From: Cellvibrionaceae bacterium
Lineage (GTDB): Bacteria > Pseudomonadota > Gammaproteobacteria > Pseudomonadales > Cellvibrionaceae
DNA: 22,233 bases
Direction of reading: 5' to 3'
Assembly: GCA_027012915.1 (NCBI GenBank)
Contig: JALUYN010000056.1
Span: 1 to 22,233, forward strand
This document shows, one piece after another, positions 1 to 7,659 of the stretch. The translations under genes and the position numbers were made by a program. Within the stretch, counting starts at the first letter, position 1; every line of letters begins with the position of its first letter. The notes under the pieces are model-generated. The model saw only the letters and a program-made list of their open reading frames with translations. It did no database searches and was not told the origin of the DNA.

Positions 1-2
1 GC

Positions 3-137
3 AATCGCCGACAGCTGGAGCACAGCTTTCGCTACGGCGCCTTTTTTGAATATGAAGTCTTGCCAACCACCGCTGAGTCAGATCAGGTGCTGAAGCAGGT
101 GGAAATGGATTTGGGGGAGATGAGCAGTGCCAGATAG
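3..137 (+). CDS. C-terminal fragment of an unidentified protein (5' truncated by window edge)
   Basis: An open frame enters from the left edge and ends at TAG 135-137, giving 44 visible residues, charged and hydrophilic, including HSFRYGAFFEYEVLPTT and ending GEMSSAR. No membrane segment or recognisable domain is visible, so no function is assigned. The other two forward frames hit stops within about 90 bases, which supports this frame as the tail of a real gene. It converges on the diguanylate cyclase gene with only 29 bp between the stop codons, and no terminator hairpin is evident in that gap. Confidence 0.5.
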   Translation, partial: NRRQLEHSFRYGAFFEYEVLPTTAESDQVLKQVEMDLGEMSSAR

Positions 138-166
138 AAGCTCTCACAGGTTTATGGCGTCATGCA

Positions 167-853
167 CTAGTCATCCGTACCAAAAATACCAAACAGCGCA
201 TCTTTCTCGTCACTGCTGACATTGGCGGTGGGTTGCATGTCCTGTCTGACACCGGCGCATACCTGGTTGCGGCCACCTTCTTTGGCCTGGTAAAGCAGAC
301 TATCGACGCGCGCTACAAACTCTTCACGAGTTTCGTGGTGGGTATGGCAGTAGATATCGATTCCCATGCTGGCGGTCAGTGTTATGTTCTCTGTGCCAAT
401 GTTTAGCGGTGTTTCCTCAATGCGTCTTCGTAGTCGCTCGGCGACCTGGGTGCCGGTCAGAAGGTCCGTGGATGGCAGTATGACAATGAATTCCTCGCCT
501 CCGTAGCGGCAGGGAACATCCAGTTTACGCACGTCGGATTTGAGAATGGACGCCGTCTGGGTAAGGGCCTGATTGCCTACTTCGTGGCCCCAGGTGTCAT
601 TTACTTTTTTGAAGAAATCCAGATCCACCAGAATCATGGCGGTGGGTTGGCCAGTGCGCTGAGTGCGCTCCATTTCCCGATCAGCGATTTTACAGAAATG
701 GCGGTAGTTACCTAGTCCGGTCAATGTATCGGTTTGCACCAATTCCTGAAGTGCCAGTATGTCTTGGCGAATGTCGACCAGTTCATCAATAACGGCGCAC
801 CGAGATTCCCCGACGGGACATAGGGGCGGCTTCTGAGTTTCTGTGTCAGGCAC
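167..853 (-). CDS. Soluble diguanylate cyclase (GGDEF domain), 228 aa
   Basis: Predicted to make cyclic di-GMP from two GTP in the cytoplasm. The catalytic domain spans about residues 40-200, with the [13 protein letters not shown] entry motif, the [10 protein letters not shown] metal/substrate motif, and a GGEEF active site at residues 118-122. An allosteric product-inhibition I-site, RKLD (109-112), lies exactly five residues before GGEEF, as in feedback-inhibited cyclases. The N-terminus is short, with two cysteines (CPVGESRC, 12-19) and a short helical stretch before the domain; there is no transmembrane segment or PAS/REC domain, so the input signal is not visible. The start is GTG at 853, preceded by AAGGAG with good spacing. 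Divergent from pdxH. Cyclase activity is a confident family inference; the pathway it controls is unknown. Confidence 0.93.
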   Translation of the reverse strand: MPDTETQKPPLCPVGESRCAVIDELVDIRQDILALQELVQTDTLTGLGNYRHFCKIADREMERTQRTGQPTAMILVDLDFFKKVNDTWGHEVGNQALTQTASILKSDVRKLDVPCRYGGEEFIVILPSTDLLTGTQVAERLRRRIEETPLNIGTENITLTASMGIDIYCHTHHETREEFVARVDSLLYQAKEGGRNQVCAGVRQDMQPTANVSSDEKDALFGIFGTDD

Positions 854-942
854 TCTGGCTCCTTGGTTGGAATAAATCAGATGCTTACGTTTTCGGCCAT
901 CAATGGTTTCATTTTAGGGGAATTTCGTTTTATAGAAAGAGC

Positions 943-954
943 TTTCTGCAGAAA
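943..954. promoter_or_regulatory. 12-bp perfect palindrome upstream of pdxH
   Basis: TTTCTGCAGAAA reads the same on both strands and lies 40 bp before the pdxH start, in the divergent gap between the diguanylate cyclase and pdxH. It overlaps GAAAG-AG-CTTTC (935-946). It could be a dimeric regulator site, but a 12-bp palindrome can also occur by chance, and no known operator consensus is matched. Confidence 0.2.
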
Positions 955-994
955 TTGGTACAATCAAAAGTATATCAATAGTGCAGGTGAGATT

Positions 995-1633
995 ATGGAT
1001 TTGGAGCAGGTGCGGCGCGACTACCTGATGGGTGGCTTAAGTCGTGAAAATCTTAAAGATAACCCCTTCAAACAGTTCGAATTCTGGTTGCAGCAGGCGA
1101 TTGACGCCAAGCTGAAAGACCCCACGGCCATGACGTTGGCGACGGTTGATGCCGCGGGACAGCCCAGTCAGCGAATTGTGCTTCTCAAGCATATGGATGA
1201 GCGGGGTTTTGTGTTCTATACCAACTATGAAAGCCGCAAGGCCCATGAGATAGAAAATAATCCCAAAGTAAGTATCCACTTTCCGTGGCATATGCTGGAG
1301 CGCCAGGTAAAAATTTGTGGCAAGGTGGAAAAGGTTTCTCAGTCGGAATCTCTCAAGTATTTTCTATCGCGTCCGAAGGAAAGCCAATTGGCGGCGTGGG
1401 CTTCTGCTCAGAGCAAACCCATCAGTTCGCGACAGCTTCTGATGCAGCAATTTAATGTAATGAAGGATCGCTTTAATAAGGGTGAAATTCCGCTTCCCAG
1501 TTTCTGGGGCGGATATCGAGTAGTGCCTTCCACTATTGAGTTTTGGCAGGGTGGTAGCAATCGTTTGCATGACCGCTTTGAATACCAGCGTCAAGACGAT
1601 GGCAGCTGGGAGATTCAGCGCTTGTCGCCTTAA
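995..1633 (+). CDS. pdxH: Pyridoxamine/pyridoxine 5'-phosphate oxidase
   Basis: FMN-dependent enzyme that oxidises pyridoxine or pyridoxamine 5'-phosphate to pyridoxal 5'-phosphate with O2, the last step of B6 synthesis and salvage, in the cytoplasm. The 212-residue product matches the family length (about 218 in E. coli). Typical blocks are present: RRDYLMGGL at the N-terminus, [20 protein letters not shown] (FMN/phosphate contacts), [26 protein letters not shown], and the C-terminal [17 protein letters not shown] and RLHDRF. The ATG at 995 follows AGGTGA at suitable spacing and gives the canonical [10 protein letters not shown] start; the frame stays open to a TTG at 863 but that extension has no family similarity. 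It probably shares an operon with the oxidoreductase 16 bp downstream. The downstream argD product needs PLP. Confidence 0.97.
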   Translation: MDLEQVRRDYLMGGLSRENLKDNPFKQFEFWLQQAIDAKLKDPTAMTLATVDAAGQPSQRIVLLKHMDERGFVFYTNYESRKAHEIENNPKVSIHFPWHMLERQVKICGKVEKVSQSESLKYFLSRPKESQLAAWASAQSKPISSRQLLMQQFNVMKDRFNKGEIPLPSFWGGYRVVPSTIEFWQGGSNRLHDRFEYQRQDDGSWEIQRLSP

Positions 1634-1649
1634 TTGGAGTTAATAGTTT

Positions 1650-2630
1650 ATGAAATGCATTCAGATAGCGGTGCCCGGTGGGCCTGAAGTGATGATTCTT
1701 GGCGAGTGCGAGCGACCGCAGCCCTCCGGCGATGAAGTGCTGATTCGAGTTGCTTATGCGGGGGTAAATCGCCCGGATGTTCTTCAGCGTATGGGGCTTT
1801 ATCCGCCTCCTGTTGGTGCATCTCCTGTGTTGGGGTTGGAGGTGTCCGGTGAGGTGTGCGCAGTTGGCGACGGCGTCACTCGCTGGGCCGTCGGTGATCG
1901 AGTGTGCGCTTTGGTAAATGGCGGTGGTTATGCAGAGTATGCCGTGGCCCCGGAGGGGCAGTGTTTACCCGTTCCTGAAGGGGTATCGATGGCCGAAGCT
2001 GCGGCATTACCCGAAACCTGTTTTACGGTCTGGACCAATGTTTTTGATCGTGCAGCGTTACAGCCTGGGGAGTCGTTGATGGTGCATGCCGGTGCTGGAG
2101 GTATAGGCACTACCGCAATTCAAATGGCGGCAGCTGTTGGCGCAAAGGTGTTTGCGACTGCGGGTTCGGATGAAAAAGCCGACTTTTGCCGATCGCTGGG
2201 GGCGGAGCTGGCGGTTAATTATAACAGCCAGGATTTTGCCGAAGCAGTGATGTCGCATACCCAGAATCGCGGAGTGGATGTCATTCTGGATTGTATTGGC
2301 GGGGATTATCTGCAGCGCAATATTACAATGGCGGCGGTGGACGGCCGCATTGTCAATATCGCTTATCTGCGCGGTTCTGTGGCTGAGGTGAATTTTCTGC
2401 CGGTGATGCTAAAGCGCCTGACACTTACTGGCTCTACATTGCGACCGCAATCGGCAGCGGCCAAAACTTCGATTGCCGACGCTTTGAATCAAACCATTTG
2501 GCCTTTAATAGAAGAAGGCAAAATAAGGCCGGTGATGGCCCAGGAATTTTCCCTTGCGGAGGTGGGCAAGGCTCACGAGTTAATGGAATCGAATCAGCTA
2601 ATTGGCAAGATCGTTCTAAAAGTAAGCTGA
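1650..2630 (+). CDS. NAD(P)H-quinone oxidoreductase, PIG3/zeta-crystallin-like (MDR superfamily)
   Basis: A 326-residue zinc-independent medium-chain dehydrogenase/reductase expected to reduce quinones or enones with NADPH in the cytoplasm. The N-terminal GroES-like domain (about 1-125) includes AGVNRPDVLQRMGLYPPP and GLEVSGEV, close to TP53I3/PIG3-type enzymes, and lacks the cysteine cluster of zinc alcohol dehydrogenases. The Rossmann domain carries the nucleotide-binding motif VHAGAGGIGTTAIQMA followed by GAKVFATAGSDEKADF. It starts 16 bp after pdxH, and GGAG is about 11 nt from the ATG, a somewhat long spacing. The natural substrate cannot be read from sequence. The CoA-transferase downstream is separated by a repeat-containing gap, so co-transcription with it is possible but unproven. 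Confidence 0.92.
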   Translation: MKCIQIAVPGGPEVMILGECERPQPSGDEVLIRVAYAGVNRPDVLQRMGLYPPPVGASPVLGLEVSGEVCAVGDGVTRWAVGDRVCALVNGGGYAEYAVAPEGQCLPVPEGVSMAEAAALPETCFTVWTNVFDRAALQPGESLMVHAGAGGIGTTAIQMAAAVGAKVFATAGSDEKADFCRSLGAELAVNYNSQDFAEAVMSHTQNRGVDVILDCIGGDYLQRNITMAAVDGRIVNIAYLRGSVAEVNFLPVMLKRLTLTGSTLRPQSAAAKTSIADALNQTIWPLIEEGKIRPVMAQEFSLAEVGKAHELMESNQLIGKIVLKVS

Positions 2631-2638
2631 TCAAAACT

Positions 2639-2721
2639 CCCGTCATTGCGAGCCACGGAGTGGCGCGGCAATCTCTCGAGCATGACGATGGCTTTACGAG
2701 GCTGCTTCGGCTCAATGCCGA
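2639..2721. repeat. Palindromic interspersed repeat (GTCATTGCGAG family) with a degenerate right half
   Basis: The left part begins CCCGTCATTGCGAGCC, and 2641-2687 is bounded by CGTCAT (2641-2646) and ATGACG (2682-2687). Inside are nested arms ATTGC/GCAAT and GCCAC-gga-GTGGC. The right part has ACGAGGCTGCTTCGG followed by the hairpin TCGGC-tcaat-GCCGA (2707-2721), which resembles a decayed mirror half of the same repeat type. Short palindromes beginning GTCATTGCGAG are widespread non-coding repeats in bacterial genomes. Only one copy is in this window, so the family assignment rests on recognition of the motif. It fills most of the 121-bp gap before the CoA-transferase gene. Confidence 0.6.
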
Positions 2722-2751
2722 GTGAAAGTGATATTTAGATGGAATGTGATT

Positions 2752-3966
2752 ATGTCTGACTCTGACAAAGCAAAACGCCCTCTGGATGGCGTGCGCGTTA
2801 TTGAAATGGGCCAGCTGCTGGCGGGCCCGTTCGCCGGAGTGATGCTCGCCTACTTTGGCGCAGAAGTAATTAAAGTTGAGCCTCCTAAAGGTGGTGATCC
2901 CCTGCGTGGTTGGCGTATTGTGGAGAATGGTACATCTCACTGGTTTCGCAGTCTCGGGCGCAATAAGAAGTCGGTGACTCTGGATCTGCGCCAGCAAGAG
3001 GGTCGCGATCTGGCGGCGCAGTTGATTGATACGGCCGACGTAGTAATTGAGAACTTTCGCCCGGGCGTTATGGAAAAGTGGGGGTTGGGGCCGGAGGATG
3101 TTAAAAAGACCAATCCTGAATTGGTGTATGCCCGCATCTCCGGATTTGGTCAGTCGGGGCCCTATGCGTCGCGCCCGGGGTTTGCTTCAGTGTGTGAGGG
3201 AATGAGTGGTTTTCGCTATGTGAACGGTTTTCCGGATCAGGCTCCGGTGCGACCCAATCTCAGTATCGGTGATACCGTGGCGGGAATTCACGCTGCCCTG
3301 GGGGTCGTCATGGCGCTCTATGCGCGGGAAAAAGGCAATGCTTCTGGTCAGGTAGTTGACGTGGCGCTCTACGAGGCCATGTTCAATTTAATGGAAGGTG
3401 TAGTGCCAGAGTTTTCCGGTGCTGGAGTGGTGCGCGAGCCTTCGGGAACTACTGTGACGGGTATTGTGCCGACGAACACCTATCGTTGTGGTGACGGCAA
3501 GCATGTGGTGATTGGTGGCAATGGCGATTCCATTTTCAAGCGCCTGATGCAAGCAGTGGGGCGTGAGGATATGGCCGAGGATGAGCGCCTGGCAACGAAC
3601 GCGGGTCGCGTCGAGCACGAGCTGGAAATCGACAAGGTCCTGGCTTGCTGGTGTTTGGAAAATTCTTCTGTGCAGGTGCTTTCGGTCATGGATGAGTATT
3701 GCGTGCCGGCAGGTCCCATCTACAGCGTGGCGGATATGATGGCTGACCCACATTTTCAGGCGCGGGGAATGTTCGAGCGCGTGGAAATTGACGGCAAACC
3801 ATTGGATATTCCCGCCTTATTGCCTAAATTGACAGAAACGCCGGGTGAGACGCAATGGCCTGGTGCTGCAGTGGGAGCTCACAATAACGAAGTGTTGGGC
3901 GAGCTGCTTGAAATGGATGAGGCTAGTCTGGATGGTTTGCGTCAGCGCGGTGTAATCTCAGGTTAG
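2752..3966 (+). CDS. CaiB/BaiF family class III CoA-transferase, 404 aa
   Basis: Predicted to transfer CoA between carboxylic acids through an aspartyl-CoA thioester intermediate in the cytoplasm. The sequence shows LDGVRVIEMGQLLAGPFAG at the N-terminus, GAEVIKVEPPKGGDPLRGW, the ENFRPGVMEKWGL block, ARISGFGQSGPYASRPGF, and SIGDTVAGIHAALG with D174 at the position of the catalytic Asp (Asp169 in formyl-CoA transferase). Length is normal for the family. The ATG at 2752 gives MSDSDKAKRPLDG; an in-frame GTG at 2722 would add ten residues lying against the repeat and is unlikely. A weak GGA precedes the ATG. Substrates cannot be deduced: family members act on carnitine, formyl, succinyl, benzylsuccinyl, bile acid and 2-methylacyl groups. 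The nearby quinone oxidoreductase suggests a catabolic setting, as inference. Confidence 0.93.
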   Translation: MSDSDKAKRPLDGVRVIEMGQLLAGPFAGVMLAYFGAEVIKVEPPKGGDPLRGWRIVENGTSHWFRSLGRNKKSVTLDLRQQEGRDLAAQLIDTADVVIENFRPGVMEKWGLGPEDVKKTNPELVYARISGFGQSGPYASRPGFASVCEGMSGFRYVNGFPDQAPVRPNLSIGDTVAGIHAALGVVMALYAREKGNASGQVVDVALYEAMFNLMEGVVPEFSGAGVVREPSGTTVTGIVPTNTYRCGDGKHVVIGGNGDSIFKRLMQAVGREDMAEDERLATNAGRVEHELEIDKVLACWCLENSSVQVLSVMDEYCVPAGPIYSVADMMADPHFQARGMFERVEIDGKPLDIPALLPKLTETPGETQWPGAAVGAHNNEVLGELLEMDEASLDGLRQRGVISG

Positions 3967-4104
3967 AGTAAAGGGGCGGGGAGTAGTTGAGCTAAACGGA
4001 TTTAATTGTGTGACCGTTGTTGTTGTGTTGGTCATAATTGCAGGTTCAAACGTGCGTTTTAGCACTTTTTTTGTGGCGTGAAAAGATCATTTTTTTACAA
4101 TAAG

Positions 4105-4128
4105 GTTGTCCTAAACGGACAACTTTTT
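4105..4128 (+). terminator. Rho-independent terminator (or operator palindrome) after the CoA-transferase
   Basis: The stem GTTGTCC (4105-4111) and GGACAAC (4117-4123) encloses loop TAAAC and is followed by TTTTT. The stem is short and moderately stable, 139 bp after the upstream stop codon. The same 7-bp arms with a 5-bp spacer would also suit a dimeric regulator, so its role is ambiguous. Confidence 0.5.
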
Positions 4129-4176
4129 ATCCTTCCGTGTCACTGTGAATTAATGTAAAGAATCGCGGATAAAAGC

Positions 4177-4206
4177 TTGGACTTTCATTCCAAACCCTTC
4201 TATGCT
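4177..4206 (+). promoter_or_regulatory. Candidate sigma70 promoter for the DUF1302-DUF1329 genes
   Basis: TTGGAC (4177-4182) is followed after an 18-bp spacer by TATGCT (4201-4206). This would start transcription near 4213 and give a leader of about 70 nt before the ATG at 4281. It lies downstream of the terminator-like hairpin, as expected for a cassette with its own promoter. Judged by eye only. Confidence 0.35.
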
Positions 4207-4280
4207 TTCGAGAATCTGCCATCTAATAAGGCGGAAATCCTCTTACTAAAATAACTAATAACTCTTCTGAGGAGAGCTAA

Positions 4281-6161
4281 ATGAGAAAGAGAGCACTAGC
4301 TGCCGCGGTCCTCGCTGGCATGGCTACCCAGGCTTCTGCATTCCAAATTGACACTAGTGAAGATTGGGAAGTCCGGTGGGATAATACCTTCAAATATAAC
4401 CTTCAAAGACGCGTTCAATCGCAGGCTTCTGATGTAGAAGAAGTAGGTCTGGGTATTGATGGTACTTACGCTTTTGATAAAGGCGATATCACCAGTAATC
4501 GTCTGGATCTGCTGTCTGAGCTGGACGTGATTTGGAAAGATACTATCGGTTTCCGTATCAGTGGCGCGGCTTGGTACGATCATGCGTACAGCAATGATAT
4601 GAACCACAGTGGTGATGTTGGTATTAGCAGCGGTTGGTCTACATCATTGACCACTGACGTTGGTGAGCTGAACGACCAGGTTGAAAAGCGTCACTACAAA
4701 GGTGGTGAGCTGCTGGATGCATTTGTATTCTGGAACTGGGAAGCCGGTGATATCGTTGGTAACGTTCGAGCTGGTCGTCACGTGATCTACTGGGGCCAGA
4801 GTTTGTTGGCAAATGCTGCAGTTAATACTGCAGGTAATGCGATGAACCCAATGGATTTCGCTAAAGGTTTGTCAGTGCCTGGTTCCGAGGCGAAAGAGCT
4901 GTTCCGTCCGACCAACAAGCTGTCGACCATGGTTCAGCTGACCGATAATCTGACTTTCTCAGCTTTCTATAATTTTGAAACTGACGCTAACCTGTACCCA
5001 CAAGCCGGCAGCTACTGGTCTCCTTCATCTGTGATTAATGATGGTGGGGAAACTGCTTGGTTGGCTCCAGGGTTGGGATTGACTATACAAAATGACGTGA
5101 TTGATACTGATTATAACGATTGGGGTGTGAATTTTGCGTACTACTTTGAAGATCTGGGTCTTGAAGCCAGTCTCTACTACATCAACTACACCGACAAAAC
5201 TCCCAACGGCCTTATTGGCTATCTGAGCCCAACCAATATTTTGGCGCAGGGTTTAGGCGGAATTACTAATCCAGCGCAGATCCCAGCTGTTTTGGCTCAA
5301 GTTGGCGGATATGCCACTGCTCAGGGTATTGATGATACTGCCGGCCAGGCAGCCTTCAATGCCACTCTGGGGGGTACCGGTGATCCTACTGCTGCGTTGC
5401 AAGCTTATGCCTTTACTCAAGGTGAGCTCTTGGCATTGGCTGATGGCTCAGCTGCATTGAACGGTGGCGCGCTTAAGTGGATTTACAAAAATGATATCGA
5501 TCTGTTTGGTTTGTCGTTCTCTAAGCAGGTAGGTGATGTGAGCGTTGGTGTCGATATTGTTCGCCACGAAAACAGGCCTCTGCGTCCTGAATCTGGTGAG
5601 GCTTTGACTCGTACTACCTGGGATCCAACCTGGAATCTTGCTGCCTATAATGCAGCTGATGAAGATTCCAACTATCCGCACATTACTGGTGATACTTGGA
5701 CAGTGGTTATCAATGGTCTTGGTCTGTTGTCCGATAACGGTATCTGGGAAGGTGGTTCCTATATCGTAGAGGCAACCTTTACCATGATTGATGATGTTCA
5801 CGACAATGCTCCTGAGCGTCTGCTGGTTTACGATAATGACCAAAGTGGTCTGCAATCTTTGAACGAAGGTCGTGTGAGCTCTCACCTTGCATTTGTATTC
5901 CGTCCGACTTGGTATCAGGTTATGCCTGGTGTTGATTTGACAGTGCCATTCAGCGTTGGTTATCAAATTGACGGCGACGGACCTATTAGTTCTTCCGGTG
6001 ACAACGAGTGGGGCAGTGGCTCTCTTGGTCTGAGCTTCTCTGTAAACCAGGAGTGGACCGCAGATCTGAAATACAACTTCTACGGTGGCCCGGTTAACAA
6101 CACTAGTTCTCAGTTGAAAGACCGCGACAACGTTTCTTTAACTGTTAAGCGCACCTTCTAA
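4281..6161 (+). CDS. DUF1302 family outer-membrane protein, 626 aa
   Basis: A predicted outer-membrane beta-barrel of the DUF1302 family. The signal peptide MRKRALAAAVLAGMATQASA is cleaved before FQIDTSEDWEVRWDNTFKYN, the usual DUF1302 opening. The body has alternating aromatic and polar strands, and the chain ends LTVKRTF, with the terminal Phe recognised by the BAM insertion machinery. The region at about residues 310-395 is rich in Ala, Gly and Gln and probably forms a long loop. The ATG follows GAGGAG. Codon use is strongly biased (CTG, CGT, GGT, AAC), suggesting high expression. It heads a four-gene set with DUF1329, YCF48 and RND proteins, a repeated association in proteobacteria. Transport of hydrophobic compounds is a plausible role from context; the cargo is unknown. 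The DUF1302 assignment is firm, the function is not. Confidence 0.88.
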   Translation: MRKRALAAAVLAGMATQASAFQIDTSEDWEVRWDNTFKYNLQRRVQSQASDVEEVGLGIDGTYAFDKGDITSNRLDLLSELDVIWKDTIGFRISGAAWYDHAYSNDMNHSGDVGISSGWSTSLTTDVGELNDQVEKRHYKGGELLDAFVFWNWEAGDIVGNVRAGRHVIYWGQSLLANAAVNTAGNAMNPMDFAKGLSVPGSEAKELFRPTNKLSTMVQLTDNLTFSAFYNFETDANLYPQAGSYWSPSSVINDGGETAWLAPGLGLTIQNDVIDTDYNDWGVNFAYYFEDLGLEASLYYINYTDKTPNGLIGYLSPTNILAQGLGGITNPAQIPAVLAQVGGYATAQGIDDTAGQAAFNATLGGTGDPTAALQAYAFTQGELLALADGSAALNGGALKWIYKNDIDLFGLSFSKQVGDVSVGVDIVRHENRPLRPESGEALTRTTWDPTWNLAAYNAADEDSNYPHITGDTWTVVINGLGLLSDNGIWEGGSYIVEATFTMIDDVHDNAPERLLVYDNDQSGLQSLNEGRVSSHLAFVFRPTWYQVMPGVDLTVPFSVGYQIDGDGPISSSGDNEWGSGSLGLSFSVNQEWTADLKYNFYGGPVNNTSSQLKDRDNVSLTVKRTF

Positions 6162-6196
6162 GAGCTGCATAAGAATAATTACAGGAGATTCATAGA

Positions 6197-7561
6197 ATGA
6201 TGTTTCGTAAATCTTTGATCGCTGCTGCATGTACCCTGGCTTTGGGTGCTACGCAGACAATGGCTGGCTCCGCTGAAGAAGCTGCCAAACTGGGTGGGCC
6301 TGAGTTCACCCCTGTGGGTGCTGAGCGCGCTGGTAATGCTGACGGTTCTATCCCTGCGTGGAATGAAAACGCTGCGGCTGAATTTGCCAAAGTGGATAAG
6401 GGCGACAGAAACTACCCGAACCCATACGCTGGCGAAGCCAAGTTGTTTACCATTGATGCTTCCAATGTTGATCAGTATGCCGACAATGTTACCGAAGGTG
6501 CCAAAGCCCTGATCGCTCTGGGTAAAGGCTTTGCGATGGATGTTTATCCTTCTCATCGTGATCAGTCTTATACCGACTGGATGGTTGCCAACGCCAAGTT
6601 CAATGCTGAGAACGTAACACTGGAAGCCGATGGCCAAAAAGTTGCGAACAGTAAGCCTGGTGTTCCGTTCCCGTTCCCTAAGACCGGTTTGGAAGTAATC
6701 TGGAACCATATGACTCGTGGTGTACCTAGCCATGAATACACCTATGACAGCTACTATGTAACCAGCTCCGGTCAGCCGATTCTGTCGACCACTGGTCACG
6801 GTTACTACAACTTAACTGCCTACGACGAAGAGAACCTGGACCTGGTAGGTGCAGATGTTCCATGGTTGCTGCTGCGTATTAACTACAAAGCCCCTGCCCG
6901 TCGCGCTGGTGAGATTCTGTTGGTACACGAGCCAGGCTCTGACTTCACCGAAGGTAAAGGTCGTAAGGCTTGGCAGTACCTGACTGGTCAGCGTCGTGTA
7001 CGTCTGGCTCCTGCGGTAGCGTTTGATACGCCTAACCCAGGTATCGCCGGTACTTCTACCTACGATGATTCTTTCATCTACAACGGTTCTCCAGAGCGTT
7101 TCGACTGGAAACTGATTGGCAAGAAAGAAATGTACATTCCGTACAACAACAACGAGTTTGTATTTGAGACTGAAATCAAAGATGCTCTGGGCGAGAGTCA
7201 TATCAAGCCTGAAACCGTACGCTGGGAAAAACACCGCGTATGGGTTGTTGAAGCCGACCTGAAAGAAGGTAAGCGTCACATCTATAAGAAGCGTCGCTTC
7301 TACGTAGATGAGGATACTTGGGCTGCTCTGGCGTCCGATTCCTACGATGCGCGTGGTAACCTGTGGCGCACCCAGTTCAGCTACCCTGTAGCTCTGAACG
7401 ACATGGGCTTCGCTTGGACTATGTCCTACACTGGCTACGACGTTCTGCAAGGTATTTACAATGTTAATACCAAGCCAACCCCAGGTAAGCTGAAGTTCTC
7501 TATCTCTAAAGGCGATAAGTTCTTCACTCCGAAAGGTCTGGCGCGTGGTGGTGTTCGTTAA
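6197..7561 (+). CDS. DUF1329 family periplasmic protein, 454 aa
   Basis: A secreted protein of the DUF1329 family, with some likeness to LolA/LolB-like lipid-handling folds (family knowledge, not shown by the sequence itself). The signal peptide MFRKSLIAAACTLALGATQTMA has no lipobox cysteine at the cleavage site, so the mature protein is probably soluble in the periplasm. Characteristic blocks are FTPVGAERAGNADGSIPAWN at the mature N-terminus, RRAGEILLVHEPG, GQRRVRLAPAVAFDTPNPG, ERFDWKLIGKKEMYIPYN, the conserved WEKHRVWVVEADLKEGKRH, and KRRFYVDEDTW. AGGAG lies 9 nt before the ATG at 6197; a second ATG at 6200 is possible. It follows the DUF1302 gene by 35 bp, so the two are very likely co-transcribed. 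A strong terminator follows 14 bp after its stop. Codon bias is as high as in the DUF1302 gene. Confidence 0.9.
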   Translation: MMFRKSLIAAACTLALGATQTMAGSAEEAAKLGGPEFTPVGAERAGNADGSIPAWNENAAAEFAKVDKGDRNYPNPYAGEAKLFTIDASNVDQYADNVTEGAKALIALGKGFAMDVYPSHRDQSYTDWMVANAKFNAENVTLEADGQKVANSKPGVPFPFPKTGLEVIWNHMTRGVPSHEYTYDSYYVTSSGQPILSTTGHGYYNLTAYDEENLDLVGADVPWLLLRINYKAPARRAGEILLVHEPGSDFTEGKGRKAWQYLTGQRRVRLAPAVAFDTPNPGIAGTSTYDDSFIYNGSPERFDWKLIGKKEMYIPYNNNEFVFETEIKDALGESHIKPETVRWEKHRVWVVEADLKEGKRHIYKKRRFYVDEDTWAALASDSYDARGNLWRTQFSYPVALNDMGFAWTMSYTGYDVLQGIYNVNTKPTPGKLKFSISKGDKFFTPKGLARGGVR

Positions 7562-7575
7562 TTAGAACGCCCCGT

Positions 7576-7615
7576 AAAAAGGGGGTGCTGCCTTGCTCAG
7601 GTAGTACCCCTTTTT
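7576..7615 (+). terminator. Strong rho-independent terminator inside the envelope cassette
   Basis: AAAAAGGGG GTGCTGCCT (7576-7593) pairs with AGGTAGTACCCCTTTTT (7599-7615) through a stem of about 17 bp with one bulged G and two G-U pairs, loop TGCTC, ending in a T-tract. It lies after DUF1329 and 45 bp before the YCF48 gene. It should limit readthrough from the highly biased first two genes into YCF48-RND. Because both flanks are A/T runs, the reverse strand also forms a terminator. Confidence 0.85.
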
Positions 7616-7659
7616 ATTGTGTGAGAGAGAGCAAAATAAAATAATTAGAGGTAGTAATT

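Larger units (their letters stand above)
3967..4280. other. 314-bp non-coding gap before the envelope cassette
   Basis: AT-rich, with no convincing ORF. It contains a spaced inverted repeat TGACC-N14-GGTCA (4011-4034), the hairpin plus T-tract at 4105-4128, a candidate sigma70 promoter (4177-4206) and the GAGGAG ribosome-binding site just before the DUF1302 start. It probably both ends transcription of the CoA-transferase gene and starts the cassette. Confidence 0.6.

Noticed and set aside
863..994. Longer pdxH start at TTG 863
   Set aside because: The extra 44 residues have no PdxH similarity, and the ATG at 995 has a ribosome-binding site and the family N-terminus.
6812..7450. Long minus-strand frame opposite the DUF1329 gene
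   Set aside because: It is antisense to a clear family member with strong codon bias; no ribosome-binding site or recognisable protein.
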